Positions 34,068-42,428 of a stretch of 64,000 bases of DNA are shown one piece after another. A program made the position numbers and the translations under genes. This DNA comes from Shimia_B sp038528385 (GTDB taxonomy: Bacteria > Pseudomonadota > Alphaproteobacteria > Rhodobacterales > Rhodobacteraceae). The stretch is from NCBI GenBank assembly GCA_038528385.1, contig JBCBET010000001.1:310001-374000 (forward strand). The letters are read 5' to 3'. How positions within the stretch are numbered: the stretch's first letter is position 1; the number at the start of each line of letters is the position of its first letter. A model generated the notes under the pieces. The model saw only the letters and a list, made by a program, of their open reading frames with translations. It searched no databases and was not told where the DNA came from.

Positions 34068-34440
34068 CTAGCAGTCGAGCTGCCGGGAGCCCGCGGCGAG
34101 GAGCGCCTCGCATGCATTAAGGACCTGACTGCCGACGTCGCGCTCCACGCACCTAGCAACGCGCCCGACACCTCGGTGCCGGATAGCCCTGCCTTTTTAC
34201 TCAAGTATGAGCGCCACAACGCCGGAGACATGGGCGGTGGCGATGGAAGAGCCCGACGCGAAACGATGCCCGTCCCCCGGGGCGGTGGTCAGGACATCCG
34301 TCATGGGCGCGGGGATCCGGCCCCCGCGCGAACCGCCCGCCGCGATGACCCCGGGCATGGAGGCGGGATACGCGGTGGCCCGCCGTTCACCGACCGCCGC
34401 CACGACGACAGCGGGCTGGACTACGATGTCCAGCAGGTGA
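34068..34440 (-). pseudogene. Remnant of an S8 (subtilisin-like) protease, C-terminal part
   Basis: On the minus strand the catalytic Ser region is plain: FASGSSIATAHVSGVVALILE, the subtilase GTSMAxPHVxG motif. It is preceded by AVVVAAVGERR and ATAYPASMPGVIAAGG. A frameshift in an A-run near 34198 and another near 34140 separate the rest (KKAGLSGTEVSGALLGA, then DVGSQVLNACEALLAAGSRQLDC, stop at 34068-34070). The catalytic Asp and His regions are missing, cut off at about 34440 where the RTX remnant on the other strand begins. Confidence 0.78.
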
Positions 34441-35136
34441 ACTTCGACACCGACCTCGTGAACGACGATCTGCGAAACGACGACGTGGCAGAGTTCTCGG
34501 TCGCTGAATACGGCATCGAATTCGCCCGCGTCGAGGTGAACGGTCAGTCCGAATTCGGCCTCTTCCAGCTCGACATCCGCAAGGCCGCGGTTCGGAAACG
34601 AACTTCGGCGGGGGCGACGACATGGCCGTGATCACCGGGGACGTGCTCAGCAAGATCACGCGCGATCTCGATGGCGGCGACGGTGTGGACACGCTCGATT
34701 TCAGCCAGACCTCCGGACCCGTTGTCGTGAACCTCGAAACCATTGTGATCGAGATCGATGACGACCCGGGCCTCGATGCCCCGCCGTCGGATTCGAAAAC
34801 GTCATCGGCGCGGACGGCGACGATGTCATCGTCGGCGACGCACAGGACATCGTCATCGAGATCGGGTCCGGCTTCAATGTCCTCACGGACGGCGACGGCG
34901 CTGACACCTTCGTCTTCCGCGAGCAAGACGAAGGCGTGAATATCATCACCGATTTGGACGCGAACGTCGATCGGTTGACCTTCCTCACGACCGATCCGGA
35001 TGTCACGGCAGAGACCCTCCTCGCCAACCTGACGCAGGCCGGGGACGACGTGGAACTCGCCCTCAACGGCAAGGTGATCACCATGGAAGACGCCCTTGTC
35101 GCAGACTTTGCAGCCGACGATTTCATGATTGCGTGA
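34433..35136 (+). pseudogene. Remnant of an RTX/hemolysin-type calcium-binding protein
   Basis: The 3' part of an acidic secreted protein in shifting frames. It runs NFDTDLVNDDLRNDDVAEFSV, then DVLSKITRDLDGGDGVDTLDFSQ, then (another frame) GADGDDVIVGDAQD and DGDGADTFVFREQDEG, and finally ITDLDANVDRLTFLT to the stop at 35134. The GGDGxDxx-type nonapeptides are calcium-binding RTX repeats, and the end region resembles the C-terminal secretion domain of type I secreted proteins. Frame changes near 34600 and 34790 and a missing 5' half make it non-functional. A terminator follows. Confidence 0.75.
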
Positions 35137-35160
35137 GTACCGGTGCCGTCGAAGGCGCAA

Positions 35161-35196
35161 AGCCCCGTCAGCGTTACGCCGGCGGGCTCCTTTTTT
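35161..35196 (+). terminator. Rho-independent terminator after the RTX remnant
   Basis: An imperfect GC-rich hairpin with ends AGCCC and GGGCT (35161-35188) is followed by CC and a run of six T (35191-35196). Confidence 0.75.
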
Positions 35197-35349
35197 GTAC
35201 GGGGAGCGGGCATGTGCTTGGGCATGGCCGCGCCCGTGCCCCGGCCCCGCCGCGAACTGACCTGCCCCTGCCAACGAACACCGGGTATCTGCCGTGGGCT
35301 TGAAAAGAGCGACGATCAGTGTGCACGCCTTTCGCGGCCACTGCCCGGA

Positions 35350-36399
35350 TCACAGCCGGAGCATGAGACCGTGATTGTCGAACTCGTGGCCCGACAAGGC
35401 CGCGCTGCGGTGAGCTCCGATAAAGAGCTCGCCGTAGCCCGAGGCCGCGTGCAATGAGCCCTCCGCCGCCACCGCCGAGGCACCCGTCGCACCTTGATTT
35501 TCGATGATTTCGCCGCCCGACAGCGTCAGGATGCGATGCGTTTTCTTCGATGTCACGTATACGCGCGCACCCGACGCCGCGACGGAGGACACGTAGCCAC
35601 CGAGCGCGCCCGCACTCTCCACGATCTCCGCGCCCCGCGGCGTCACCTGCCAGAGCACGTCACGCGCTGCGCCATCCGTCTCCACGACCTGTCCGCCCAC
35701 GGTCAGAACGCCGTCCGCGCCGAGCGCGAGATGGCGCAGGGACACACCGCCCGTGCCCGCCCAGTGCCCCATCGGCGTGACCTCCCCCCGCGCGTGATCG
35801 AAGGTGAGCACCTCGCTCCGGAACGTGCCGAGGTTGAGCGGGGTGCGCCCGTAATCCGGGTGCGTTTCGAGCCCGCCCAAGGCCACGTGGAAGACATCGC
35901 GCCCGGGCACGCGGATGATTTCGTGCGGACCCGCGCCGGGCAGAGCCACATGGCCAAGCCGACGCGGCGCACCAGAGAGATCGTAGATCGCCAACGCACC
36001 CTGCAACGTCTTCAGATCGTTCTCGGGCACGACGAGGGTCGTCCCGTCGCGTGCAAAGGAACCGTGCCCGTAGAAATGCCGACCCTCCGGGGCGATCACC
36101 ACGCGCCGGATCTCGAGCGTCGCGCGGTCGACGACGGCGAAGCGATCCCCCGGGCGGCGCGGGAAGACGACGAGGAGAGGCCCCGCTTCCGCGAGCCCAT
36201 GGGCGCGAAAATCGAGGGGCACGCCCGCAAGGCGCGCGCCGGTGGCGGAGAAGAAGCTCGCGCGGCTCAGGCCCGTTGCGGCGGAGGTCTCGATGCCCAC
36301 ATAGGCTGCGCCCTCTGCAGGCTGCGCCCACGCGCGTCGGCAGGCCAGCGTGCCGAGACCCACGGCCAGCCCGCCGAGGATCTCCCTCCTAGTCGCCAT
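35350..36399 (-). CDS. DUF1513 family periplasmic protein (iron-locus beta-propeller)
   Basis: 349 residues with a twin-arginine-like signal (MATRREILGGLAVGLGTLA), then a propeller-like domain with repeated G-H-x-S and YVxSKK-type strands. The family signatures visible include RPGDRFAVVDRATLE, HFYGHGSFARDG, NDLKTLQGALAIYDL, GPHEIIRVPG and LGGLETHPDYGR. DUF1513 genes usually stand with imelysin and di-haem oxidoreductase genes in ferrous-iron or copper-linked loci; the biochemical role is unknown. ATG 36399 overlaps the stop of the imelysin gene upstream by about ten bases. Confidence 0.85.
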   Translation of the reverse strand: MATRREILGGLAVGLGTLACRRAWAQPAEGAAYVGIETSAATGLSRASFFSATGARLAGVPLDFRAHGLAEAGPLLVVFPRRPGDRFAVVDRATLEIRRVVIAPEGRHFYGHGSFARDGTTLVVPENDLKTLQGALAIYDLSGAPRRLGHVALPGAGPHEIIRVPGRDVFHVALGGLETHPDYGRTPLNLGTFRSEVLTFDHARGEVTPMGHWAGTGGVSLRHLALGADGVLTVGGQVVETDGAARDVLWQVTPRGAEIVESAGALGGYVSSVAASGARVYVTSKKTHRILTLSGGEIIENQGATGASAVAAEGSLHAASGYGELFIGAHRSAALSGHEFDNHGLMLRL

Positions 36400-37462
36400 C
36401 GGCCGCCGTGAACCCGGCCACGAGACCCAGCGCATCGAGGAACCCGGTCTTGAGGAAGCGCTCGTGAAAGAGCACCTCGCCCGACAGGCGGCGCAACTCC
36501 GCGGCGCCCGCGCCGTCCTCCTCGGCGATTTCGACGAGGGGGCGCGGCTCCAGGGCAAGGCTCTCAGAGATCGAGCGGGCGGTTTGGGCGAGCACGAAGT
36601 AGTCCATCGTGCCCCCCATATCGGGGGCCGCGTCGAAGACGCCGTAGGGCACATCGTAGAGCTCGGCCAGCGTGCGAAAGCTCACCGCGATGCTCGCAAG
36701 CCCCGCGCCGCTCGCCACGGCCTCCGTGCGCTCGGGCCGCGCGGCGCCCGGGTCCGCGCCGAGCCCGCGGTCGAGCCGGAACTTGCGCAGCCTGTCCGTA
36801 TAGACCACCGCCCCGGCGAGAAAGGCGCGGAGCGCGCTGTCGACGTCGGGAAAGGTGGCATTTCCGGCGTATGCAGTATCGAACGACATGCGAAATGGCG
36901 CGCCCGGGCGCCACGCCGCCACGAGGTTCTGGGCGAGATCGGCCTGAAACGCGGCGATCGCCACGGCCAGGTCGCAGCCATAGGTGCCGGCGACGAGATC
37001 GCCGTAGAGGAGATGCTCGAGCGCCGTGAGGTTGGTCAGCGCAATGGAGCGGCCTTCGAGGCCGCCCTCGCGCAGCAGCGCCGGATCGGCCTCGCGCAGG
37101 GCACCGCGAATGGCGCGCGCGCTGAAGCCCTTTGGGTCGGGCCAGAGCTGTACACGCATGGGCCCCTCGGCGTCCATCACCGGCCCGAGCCCGACGATGC
37201 TCGCCCGCTGCCACGCCAGAAAAAGCGCGACGAAGCTCTCTTCCGCAGGCGTGCGCGGGGCTGCACCCGCGCAATGATCGGTGAGCGCCGCGTGAAGCTC
37301 ATCCGCCGCGGCGGCCTGCGCCTCGTAGGCCGGCAACACGAACTGATCGGCAGTGTTGCGCAGCCCGATCTGGAGGATGCCGGCCTCCTCCTCCGTCAGC
37401 GGCGAGAACGCGGCGGCGGGCACGGCGAGCCCGGCGAGGCAGACCGCGAGCACAAGACGCAT
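36389..37462 (-). CDS. Imelysin family periplasmic protein (second copy in locus)
   Basis: 357 residues with a cleavable signal (MRLVLAVCLAGLAVPAAAF). It has the two-fold helical imelysin-like body, with TALEHLLYG in the place of the GxHxxE motif region, followed by VAGTYGCDLAVAIAAFQ. Imelysins are periplasmic or outer-membrane proteins of iron-regulated loci, with EfeO as a relative. ATG 37462 overlaps the stop codon of the di-haem oxidoreductase gene. The changed motif suggests its metal site differs from that of the first imelysin (38920-40188). Confidence 0.85.
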   Translation of the reverse strand: MRLVLAVCLAGLAVPAAAFSPLTEEEAGILQIGLRNTADQFVLPAYEAQAAAADELHAALTDHCAGAAPRTPAEESFVALFLAWQRASIVGLGPVMDAEGPMRVQLWPDPKGFSARAIRGALREADPALLREGGLEGRSIALTNLTALEHLLYGDLVAGTYGCDLAVAIAAFQADLAQNLVAAWRPGAPFRMSFDTAYAGNATFPDVDSALRAFLAGAVVYTDRLRKFRLDRGLGADPGAARPERTEAVASGAGLASIAVSFRTLAELYDVPYGVFDAAPDMGGTMDYFVLAQTARSISESLALEPRPLVEIAEEDGAGAAELRRLSGEVLFHERFLKTGFLDALGLVAGFTAADGD

Positions 37463-38919
37463 CAGAGATCCTCCAGGAAGCGGAGAAGAGCCGATCGCCG
37501 CGCCGCGGGCAGCGCGGCAAAGGCATCGCGGGAGGCCTCGGCTTCGCCACCGTGCCACAGGATCGCCTCCTCGAGGGACCGCGCGCGCCCGTCATGGAGA
37601 AAGAACGAATGCCCGCTCACCGTCTCGGTCAGCCCGATCCCCCAGAGCGGCGGCGTGCGGAACTCGCCCGCGAGCCGGCCCTCGGTGGGATTGGCGTCCG
37701 CGAGTCCAGCGCCCATGTCGTGGAGCAGGAAATCGCTGTAGGGCCAGATGAGCTGGTTGCGCAGCGGCTCCGGCGCCTCTGCGGAGGTGGCGAATTTGGG
37801 CGTGTGACAGGCCACGCAGCCTGCGTCGTAGAAGGCCGCCTTGCCGCGCAGCACCTCCGCGTCCTCGGGCGCGCGCCGTGCAGGCACCGCGAGATGGGCG
37901 GAATAGAAGACGACGAGATCGACGAGGGAGCCGGCGATTTCAGGCGCCCCGTCCTCGTCGCCGTGGAAGGCCGCGCGGCAGGCTGTTTGCGCCTCCGTGC
38001 AATCGCCCCAGGCCGCGGTCTCCTCTGCCGTGGAAAGCCCCATGTCGCGCAGGAACGCCACCGTGGACTGGGTCAAGAGGTCCGGCGCCTGCGCCTTCCA
38101 GCCGAAGCGCCCTGGCCTGCCGTCCACCAGCGCCACGCGCCCGGACACGCCGTCGCCATCGGCATCACTCGGATCGGCCCCGGCGGCGATATCCTCCGCC
38201 GCGATCGCCTCGATGAGGCCGAGGCCGATCATGGGCGGCGCGATGCGGGGGTTGAGCGACACACCGGGCGCGAGCGCGGCATCGGTCGCGTATTCGGGGC
38301 GGCGCAACTCCACCTCCGTGCCGTCGGGATAGGTGAAGGTTTCGGGCGCGTAGGAGATCTCCACCCGGCCCTCTCGCGCCATGCCCGGCAGCGCCTGATC
38401 CTGCAACTGGTGCCCGAACTGAGGGTCCGGCCCGCCGTCCGGCCCGGACAGCGCAAAGACCATGGAGACCATGTTCACGTCCCCAGGCGCGGGAGGGTGG
38501 CCGCGCCCGTCCTTGATGTGGCAGCCCTGACAGGAACGCGCGTTAAAGAGCGGCCCCAGCCCGTCGGAGGCGAGTGTGGAGGACGGCGCCGCGACCCAGG
38601 GTCGGTCGAAGACCCCGTTTCCGATGAAGAAATCCGCGCGCGCCTCGAAGCTCAGCGTCGCGGAGGGCTGCGAGAAGGCGTTGGCGTCGAGACGCGTCCT
38701 ATTGGTGGCGGAGCCGCCCGGAAGCGCCTCGAACCGCTCCGCGCGACTGAAATCCGTGGTGGGGGCGAGGAGGCGCGCCTTCTTCTCGGCGCGCGTCTCC
38801 TCCGTCACCGCGAGGGCCACGGGCGCCGCGAGGGCGGCACACACAGCAAGTGCGGCGCAGGTCACACCGCGCCGCCGCTGGCCTGCAAACACCGACCGTT
38901 CAGTCCTGACGTCAGACAC
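37462..38919 (-). CDS. Di-haem oxidoreductase family protein (DHOR, thiol oxidoreductase-like)
   Basis: 485 residues with a signal-type N-terminus and two c-type haem sites: CQGCH in LFNARSCQGCHIKDGRGHPP and CVACH in DAGCVACHTPKF. The C-terminal LHDMGAGLAD, FRTPPLWGIGLT and FLHDGRARSLEEAILWHGGEA are typical of DHOR proteins. It likely moves electrons in the periplasm for metal redox chemistry together with the imelysins. The frame opens with GTG 38919 directly after the imelysin stop; this start is not certain because the signal peptide could begin later. Confidence 0.9.
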   Translation of the reverse strand: MSDVRTERSVFAGQRRRGVTCAALAVCAALAAPVALAVTEETRAEKKARLLAPTTDFSRAERFEALPGGSATNRTRLDANAFSQPSATLSFEARADFFIGNGVFDRPWVAAPSSTLASDGLGPLFNARSCQGCHIKDGRGHPPAPGDVNMVSMVFALSGPDGGPDPQFGHQLQDQALPGMAREGRVEISYAPETFTYPDGTEVELRRPEYATDAALAPGVSLNPRIAPPMIGLGLIEAIAAEDIAAGADPSDADGDGVSGRVALVDGRPGRFGWKAQAPDLLTQSTVAFLRDMGLSTAEETAAWGDCTEAQTACRAAFHGDEDGAPEIAGSLVDLVVFYSAHLAVPARRAPEDAEVLRGKAAFYDAGCVACHTPKFATSAEAPEPLRNQLIWPYSDFLLHDMGAGLADANPTEGRLAGEFRTPPLWGIGLTETVSGHSFFLHDGRARSLEEAILWHGGEAEASRDAFAALPAARRSALLRFLEDL

Positions 38920-40188
38920 CTATTGGAACACCGCGCCGGGGTTATCGAGGCTGTCGGACCCCTCCACCGTGATCTCCGAGGAGCCAAGCACCGCGACGAG
39001 CCCTTCGAGCGTGCGGGTCTGATCGACGAGCGCGTCGATGGCCGCCTGCACCACGGCGTTACCCTCAGAATTGCCAAAGCCGATCATCTGGTCGTAGCTT
39101 TCGATGCCGCCGTCGGCGCGGTCCTTCATGACTTGCATGGCCGCCATCGTCGCCGCGAGCTTCTCCGTTATCTGGGTATCGAGCCCGGCATCGGCCACTG
39201 CGGCGAGGTCCGCCAGCGATGCAACCTGCGTCACCGTCCCGTCGGTGGCGGTGTAGGTGCCGTGATAGACGTTCTGGATGCCGAGCGCGTCGTAGAAGTG
39301 TGAATTGTGCGTGTTGTCGGCGAAGCAGTCATGCTCCTCCTCGGGATCGTGGAGGATGAGGCCGAGCTGCATCCGCTCCCCCGCGAGCTCCCCGTAGGAG
39401 AGCGAGCCGAGCCCGGTGAGAATGGCGGAGACGCCTTCGGCATCCGACATCGCGGCCAGATCGCCGCGCGCCGCACCGTTGGCGCCCCAGGCGGCCACGA
39501 TCTCCTCGAGGTCGGTGAGGAGGAGCGCGGAGGCCGCGGCGAGGTAGTCCGCCCGGCGGTCGCAATTCCCGCCCGTGCAGGCGGCGGTGTCGAAATCGGT
39601 CCAGGCCCGCTCCCCCGCGCCGGGACCCGTCCCGTTGAGGTCCTGCCCCCAGAGGAGGAATTCGATGGCGTGGTAGCCCGTGGCCACGTTCGCCTCGACC
39701 CCGTCGATCTCGTGCAGCTCTTGGAGCACCGCGGGGGTGATCGCCGCCGCATCGACGCTCTGCCCGCCCACCGTGAGGGTCGGGTTGGCGATGATGTTGG
39801 CGGTGTAGAAATTGTTCTCCTCGCTCTGCTCGCCGTAAAGCGCGGCATCGACATAATCGATCAGCCCTTCGTCGAGCGGCCAGGCATTCACCTTGCCCTC
39901 CCACGCATCGACGACCGGGTTGCCGAAGCGGTAGGCCTCCGTCTGCTGGTAGGGTACGCGCGCGGCGAGCCAGGCGTCCTTGGCGGCGGCATGGCTCTCG
40001 GCGCTCGGGGTCGCGATGAGCGCGGCGATGGCGGCATCGAGACTGCGCGCCGCGGCGAGGCTGTCGGAATATTTCACGAGCGCCAGATCGGCGTAGCCGT
40101 CGATGACGTCGCGCGCGGTCTGCGCCTGCGCGGCACCGGCGAGACAAAGGGCTCCACAGGCGGCGAGAGAGGAGAACTTGACCATCAT
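38920..40188 (-). CDS. Imelysin family protein (IrpA-like), first gene of the iron operon
   Basis: 422 residues with signal peptide ACGALCLAGAAQAQ. The imelysin signature GxHxxE is present as GYHAIEFLLWGQD, and near the end of the second repeat HNSHFYDALGIQNVYHG and YDQMIGFGNSEGN are seen, as in IrpA-like proteins. It leads the operon imelysin, DHOR, imelysin, DUF1513, all with zero or overlapping spacing. The 160 bases to the divergent gene at 40352 are locally AT-rich (GAATTCTATTTCC), but I could not read a confident Fur, Irr or RirA site. Iron regulation is inferred from family precedent. Confidence 0.9.
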   Translation of the reverse strand: MMVKFSSLAACGALCLAGAAQAQTARDVIDGYADLALVKYSDSLAAARSLDAAIAALIATPSAESHAAAKDAWLAARVPYQQTEAYRFGNPVVDAWEGKVNAWPLDEGLIDYVDAALYGEQSEENNFYTANIIANPTLTVGGQSVDAAAITPAVLQELHEIDGVEANVATGYHAIEFLLWGQDLNGTGPGAGERAWTDFDTAACTGGNCDRRADYLAAASALLLTDLEEIVAAWGANGAARGDLAAMSDAEGVSAILTGLGSLSYGELAGERMQLGLILHDPEEEHDCFADNTHNSHFYDALGIQNVYHGTYTATDGTVTQVASLADLAAVADAGLDTQITEKLAATMAAMQVMKDRADGGIESYDQMIGFGNSEGNAVVQAAIDALVDQTRTLEGLVAVLGSSEITVEGSDSLDNPGAVFQ

Positions 40189-40351
40189 ATGTCCCTTTTT
40201 CAGAAGCGAATTCTATTTCCGAGTTTTTTCGTAAGGTATCCCATGACCCCGCCCCGCGTCCACGCTTTTCCGCGGGTCGCCGGAATCAGTTACCCAACTG
40301 TCATGTCGGGCATGTAACAAGCCACGGCACAGTCGATCGGAAGGACCATTC

Positions 40352-41203
40352 ATGCGCCTCACATTCGCCGCCGCGCTCCTCGCCACCCTCGCCACGACGG
40401 CCACGGCACAGGAAGCGACCATCGTTCTGCCCAAGGGCAATTTCGGGAACTACAACCCGACGCTGAGCGCGAAAGAGGCCGTCCTCGCCAATTGGGAGAT
40501 GGCCGCCTCCGGCATCCTGGCGGGCGAGGTCCTTGGGCGGCAGGTCGTCAAGGCAGCCGATGACGGCGCGAGTTTCAAGGCGCTGTCGCGCCAGGCAGCC
40601 TTCGCGGTCGACACGATGGTGACGCGCTACAACGCCGCAGCTTGGCTTTATCACGAGAACCCGGGCGTGACCCCGATGGACGATGCGACCCTGCAGGGCC
40701 TCGTGACCGCCGCCGCCCTCGACTGCGACGCCGAGGATTGCAGCGCCGAGGCGCAGACGATCCGCGCGGCCTTCGCTCAGGCGTCTGCGGAACTGGGCGC
40801 GGCCACCGAGGACGCGCGGGGCGAGATCGTGGCGCGGCAGGATCGCGTGGACGCCGTCCTCCTGTCCGAACAGCTCGCCATGGTCGCCGATTATCTCGAG
40901 AGCGCGGCCTGGGGCTCGGATCTCGTGCTCACTGAGCATGGCCGCGACGCCGATGTCCTCGCTGACCGCATCGTGGGCGCCGTGGCGCTTTGGCGCAACG
41001 TGGAGCCCTATGTCGGCCTCACGAGCCCGGAGGTGGACGACGCCATCAACGCGGCCTCCACCAACCTCTTGCGTACCATGCGCCGCGGGCTCCAAGGCGT
41101 GGAGCGGATCGAGCCGGAGAGCGCGCTCCTGGCCGACCTCACCGTCGCCGCGTCGAACCTTGCCGCGGAATTCCGCCGCGCCTCCGCGCTCTTCGCCTCC
41201 TAG
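40352..41203 (+). CDS. Secreted helical protein of unknown function (iron-locus partner)
   Basis: 283 residues with a clear signal peptide (LTFAAALLATLATTATAQ). The mature part is mainly helical and Ala-rich and contains one Cys pair (DCDAEDC, about residue 129). I do not recognise the family. It is divergent from the imelysin operon and its stop codon (TAG) is followed immediately by the TTG start of a cytochrome c gene, so the two form an operon. Position suggests a part in the same periplasmic metal system. Confidence 0.75.
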   Translation: MRLTFAAALLATLATTATAQEATIVLPKGNFGNYNPTLSAKEAVLANWEMAASGILAGEVLGRQVVKAADDGASFKALSRQAAFAVDTMVTRYNAAAWLYHENPGVTPMDDATLQGLVTAAALDCDAEDCSAEAQTIRAAFAQASAELGAATEDARGEIVARQDRVDAVLLSEQLAMVADYLESAAWGSDLVLTEHGRDADVLADRIVGAVALWRNVEPYVGLTSPEVDDAINAASTNLLRTMRRGLQGVERIEPESALLADLTVAASNLAAEFRRASALFAS

Positions 41204-41821
41204 TTGCGGCGGGGCCTGACCCTCGCGCTTCTGGCCATCGCGCCGCTCGCGGTGGCCGAACCGCTGCGCGACTCGGGCGCAAGCGTGGTGGCCAAGTGCC
41301 TGTCCTGCCACATGACGGACGCGGGCGGGGTCGACATCGTAGGCCTCGCCGCCATCGAGGCGTTGCCGCCCGAATGGCCCTTCCTCTTTGAGGATGCGTT
41401 CGACCTCGATGGCGACGGCATCGCGGGCCAGATGCGTTTCGTCTCGGGCGGGGGGTATCCGCTTGCCGGACGCTTCGGGGAAAAACTCGCCGCGGGCCGG
41501 TTCGAAGACTTCGCGGAGATTGCCGCGGGCGCCCACGGGCTCTCGATCTCGGGACCCGAGGAAATGGCGCGCATCCGCGCGGCCTTCGAGATCCTCTCCC
41601 CCGATCCCGGGCTACCGGAGCCCGCCGCCCTCGCCCGGTTCGAGGCGCGCGGTTGCGGCGATTGCCACGTCACGCGGACCTTCGACCATGACGGCAGGAC
41701 CTACATGCCGCTCAGTGACTTTCTCCTGCACGATCTGGGTGACGGCCCCGTGCGGACGGCGCCACTTTGGGGTTGCCCGGCCTGCCTCGATACGCCGGGG
41801 CACGAGGCGGCGGTGAACTAA
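41204..41821 (+). CDS. Short di-haem cytochrome c, DHOR-like
   Basis: 205 residues starting at TTG directly after the previous stop codon, with signal LTLALLAIAPLAVA. Two c-type haem motifs are present, CLSCH and CGDCH. The stretch YMPLSDFLLHDLGDG and RTAPLWG matches the region before the C-terminal end of DHOR proteins (compare LHDMGAG and FRTPPLWG in the gene at 37462). The expected downstream motif HDGRARSLEEAI is missing, because the protein stops soon after PLWG. It is either a natural minimal DHOR or a truncated one. Its 3' end overlaps the convergent phosphatase gene by four bases. Confidence 0.82.
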   Translation: MRRGLTLALLAIAPLAVAEPLRDSGASVVAKCLSCHMTDAGGVDIVGLAAIEALPPEWPFLFEDAFDLDGDGIAGQMRFVSGGGYPLAGRFGEKLAAGRFEDFAEIAAGAHGLSISGPEEMARIRAAFEILSPDPGLPEPAALARFEARGCGDCHVTRTFDHDGRTYMPLSDFLLHDLGDGPVRTAPLWGCPACLDTPGHEAAVN

Positions 41822-42357
41822 GGCCCGTGGTGGCGCCAGTCGAGGCGCCAGTCCCCGTCTTCGGCGGTGAGCACCGCGACACTGCCGTAACGCGTGGGTG
41901 CCGGCCCCTCGAGGCCGAGCGCGTCCCAGAGGTCCACGAGGTTGTTGACGTTCCCGATCCAGACCACCCCGCGCCCGGTGGCCGCAGCGACGAGGCGGCG
42001 CGATAGCGTCTCGTCGGGGGTGAAAACCTCGGGCGTGAGACCCGTCGCCGCCGCGAGCGGCGCGGCCGTGTCCGCGTTGCGCGCGAAATCCGTGTGGTAG
42101 ATCGCGTCGATCCCGAGACCCGCGAGCGCGGCGGGCAACGCTGCTGCCCGCGCCCGGCCCGTGTCGTTGAGCTCTGTCTCGCCCCGGTTCCGGTCCGCAT
42201 GGCGCAGGAGGATGAGCATGCCCACCTTGGGCGCGGCCACGGGCTCCATGAAGGGGGCGGCGTCCACAACGTGATCAGCGGCCTGCGCGGGCACCAAGGC
42301 GCCCAAGAAGGCCGCGACGTGGAGAAGGCCGACAATGGCGCGCCGGGTGATCGGCAT
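41818..42357 (-). CDS. Secreted histidine phosphatase family protein
   Basis: 179 residues with an N-terminal signal (GLLHVAAFLGALVPAQA). The core begins LILLRHADRNRGETELNDTGRARA, the histidine-phosphatase RH motif in a SixA/phosphoglycerate-mutase-like setting. HTDFARNADTA and GNVNNL follow. The family removes phosphate through a phospho-His intermediate, but many periplasmic members are uncharacterised. A terminator serving the next minus-strand gene lies just upstream of its start. Confidence 0.82.
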   Translation of the reverse strand: MPITRRAIVGLLHVAAFLGALVPAQAADHVVDAAPFMEPVAAPKVGMLILLRHADRNRGETELNDTGRARAAALPAALAGLGIDAIYHTDFARNADTAAPLAAATGLTPEVFTPDETLSRRLVAAATGRGVVWIGNVNNLVDLWDALGLEGPAPTRYGSVAVLTAEDGDWRLDWRHHGP

Positions 42358-42377
42358 CGGTGAGCCCCTTTCGACGT

Positions 42378-42406
42378 GAAAAGGGCCGCGGCAGAACCGC
42401 GGCCCT
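42378..42406 (-). terminator. Rho-independent terminator after the 42.4-44.5 kb gene
   Basis: A perfect 10-bp stem AGGGCCGCGG / CCGCGGCCCT with loop CAGAA (42382-42406). On the minus strand the stem is followed by TTTTC, so it ends the transcript of the large secreted-protein gene. Confidence 0.85.
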
Positions 42407-42428
42407 CGTTGGTGCAGGGAGAAAACGC

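Noticed and set aside
40189..40351. Fur, Irr or RirA operator between the divergent iron genes
   Set aside because: The region is AT-rich around GAATTCTATTTCC, but no motif matches these operators well enough to call.
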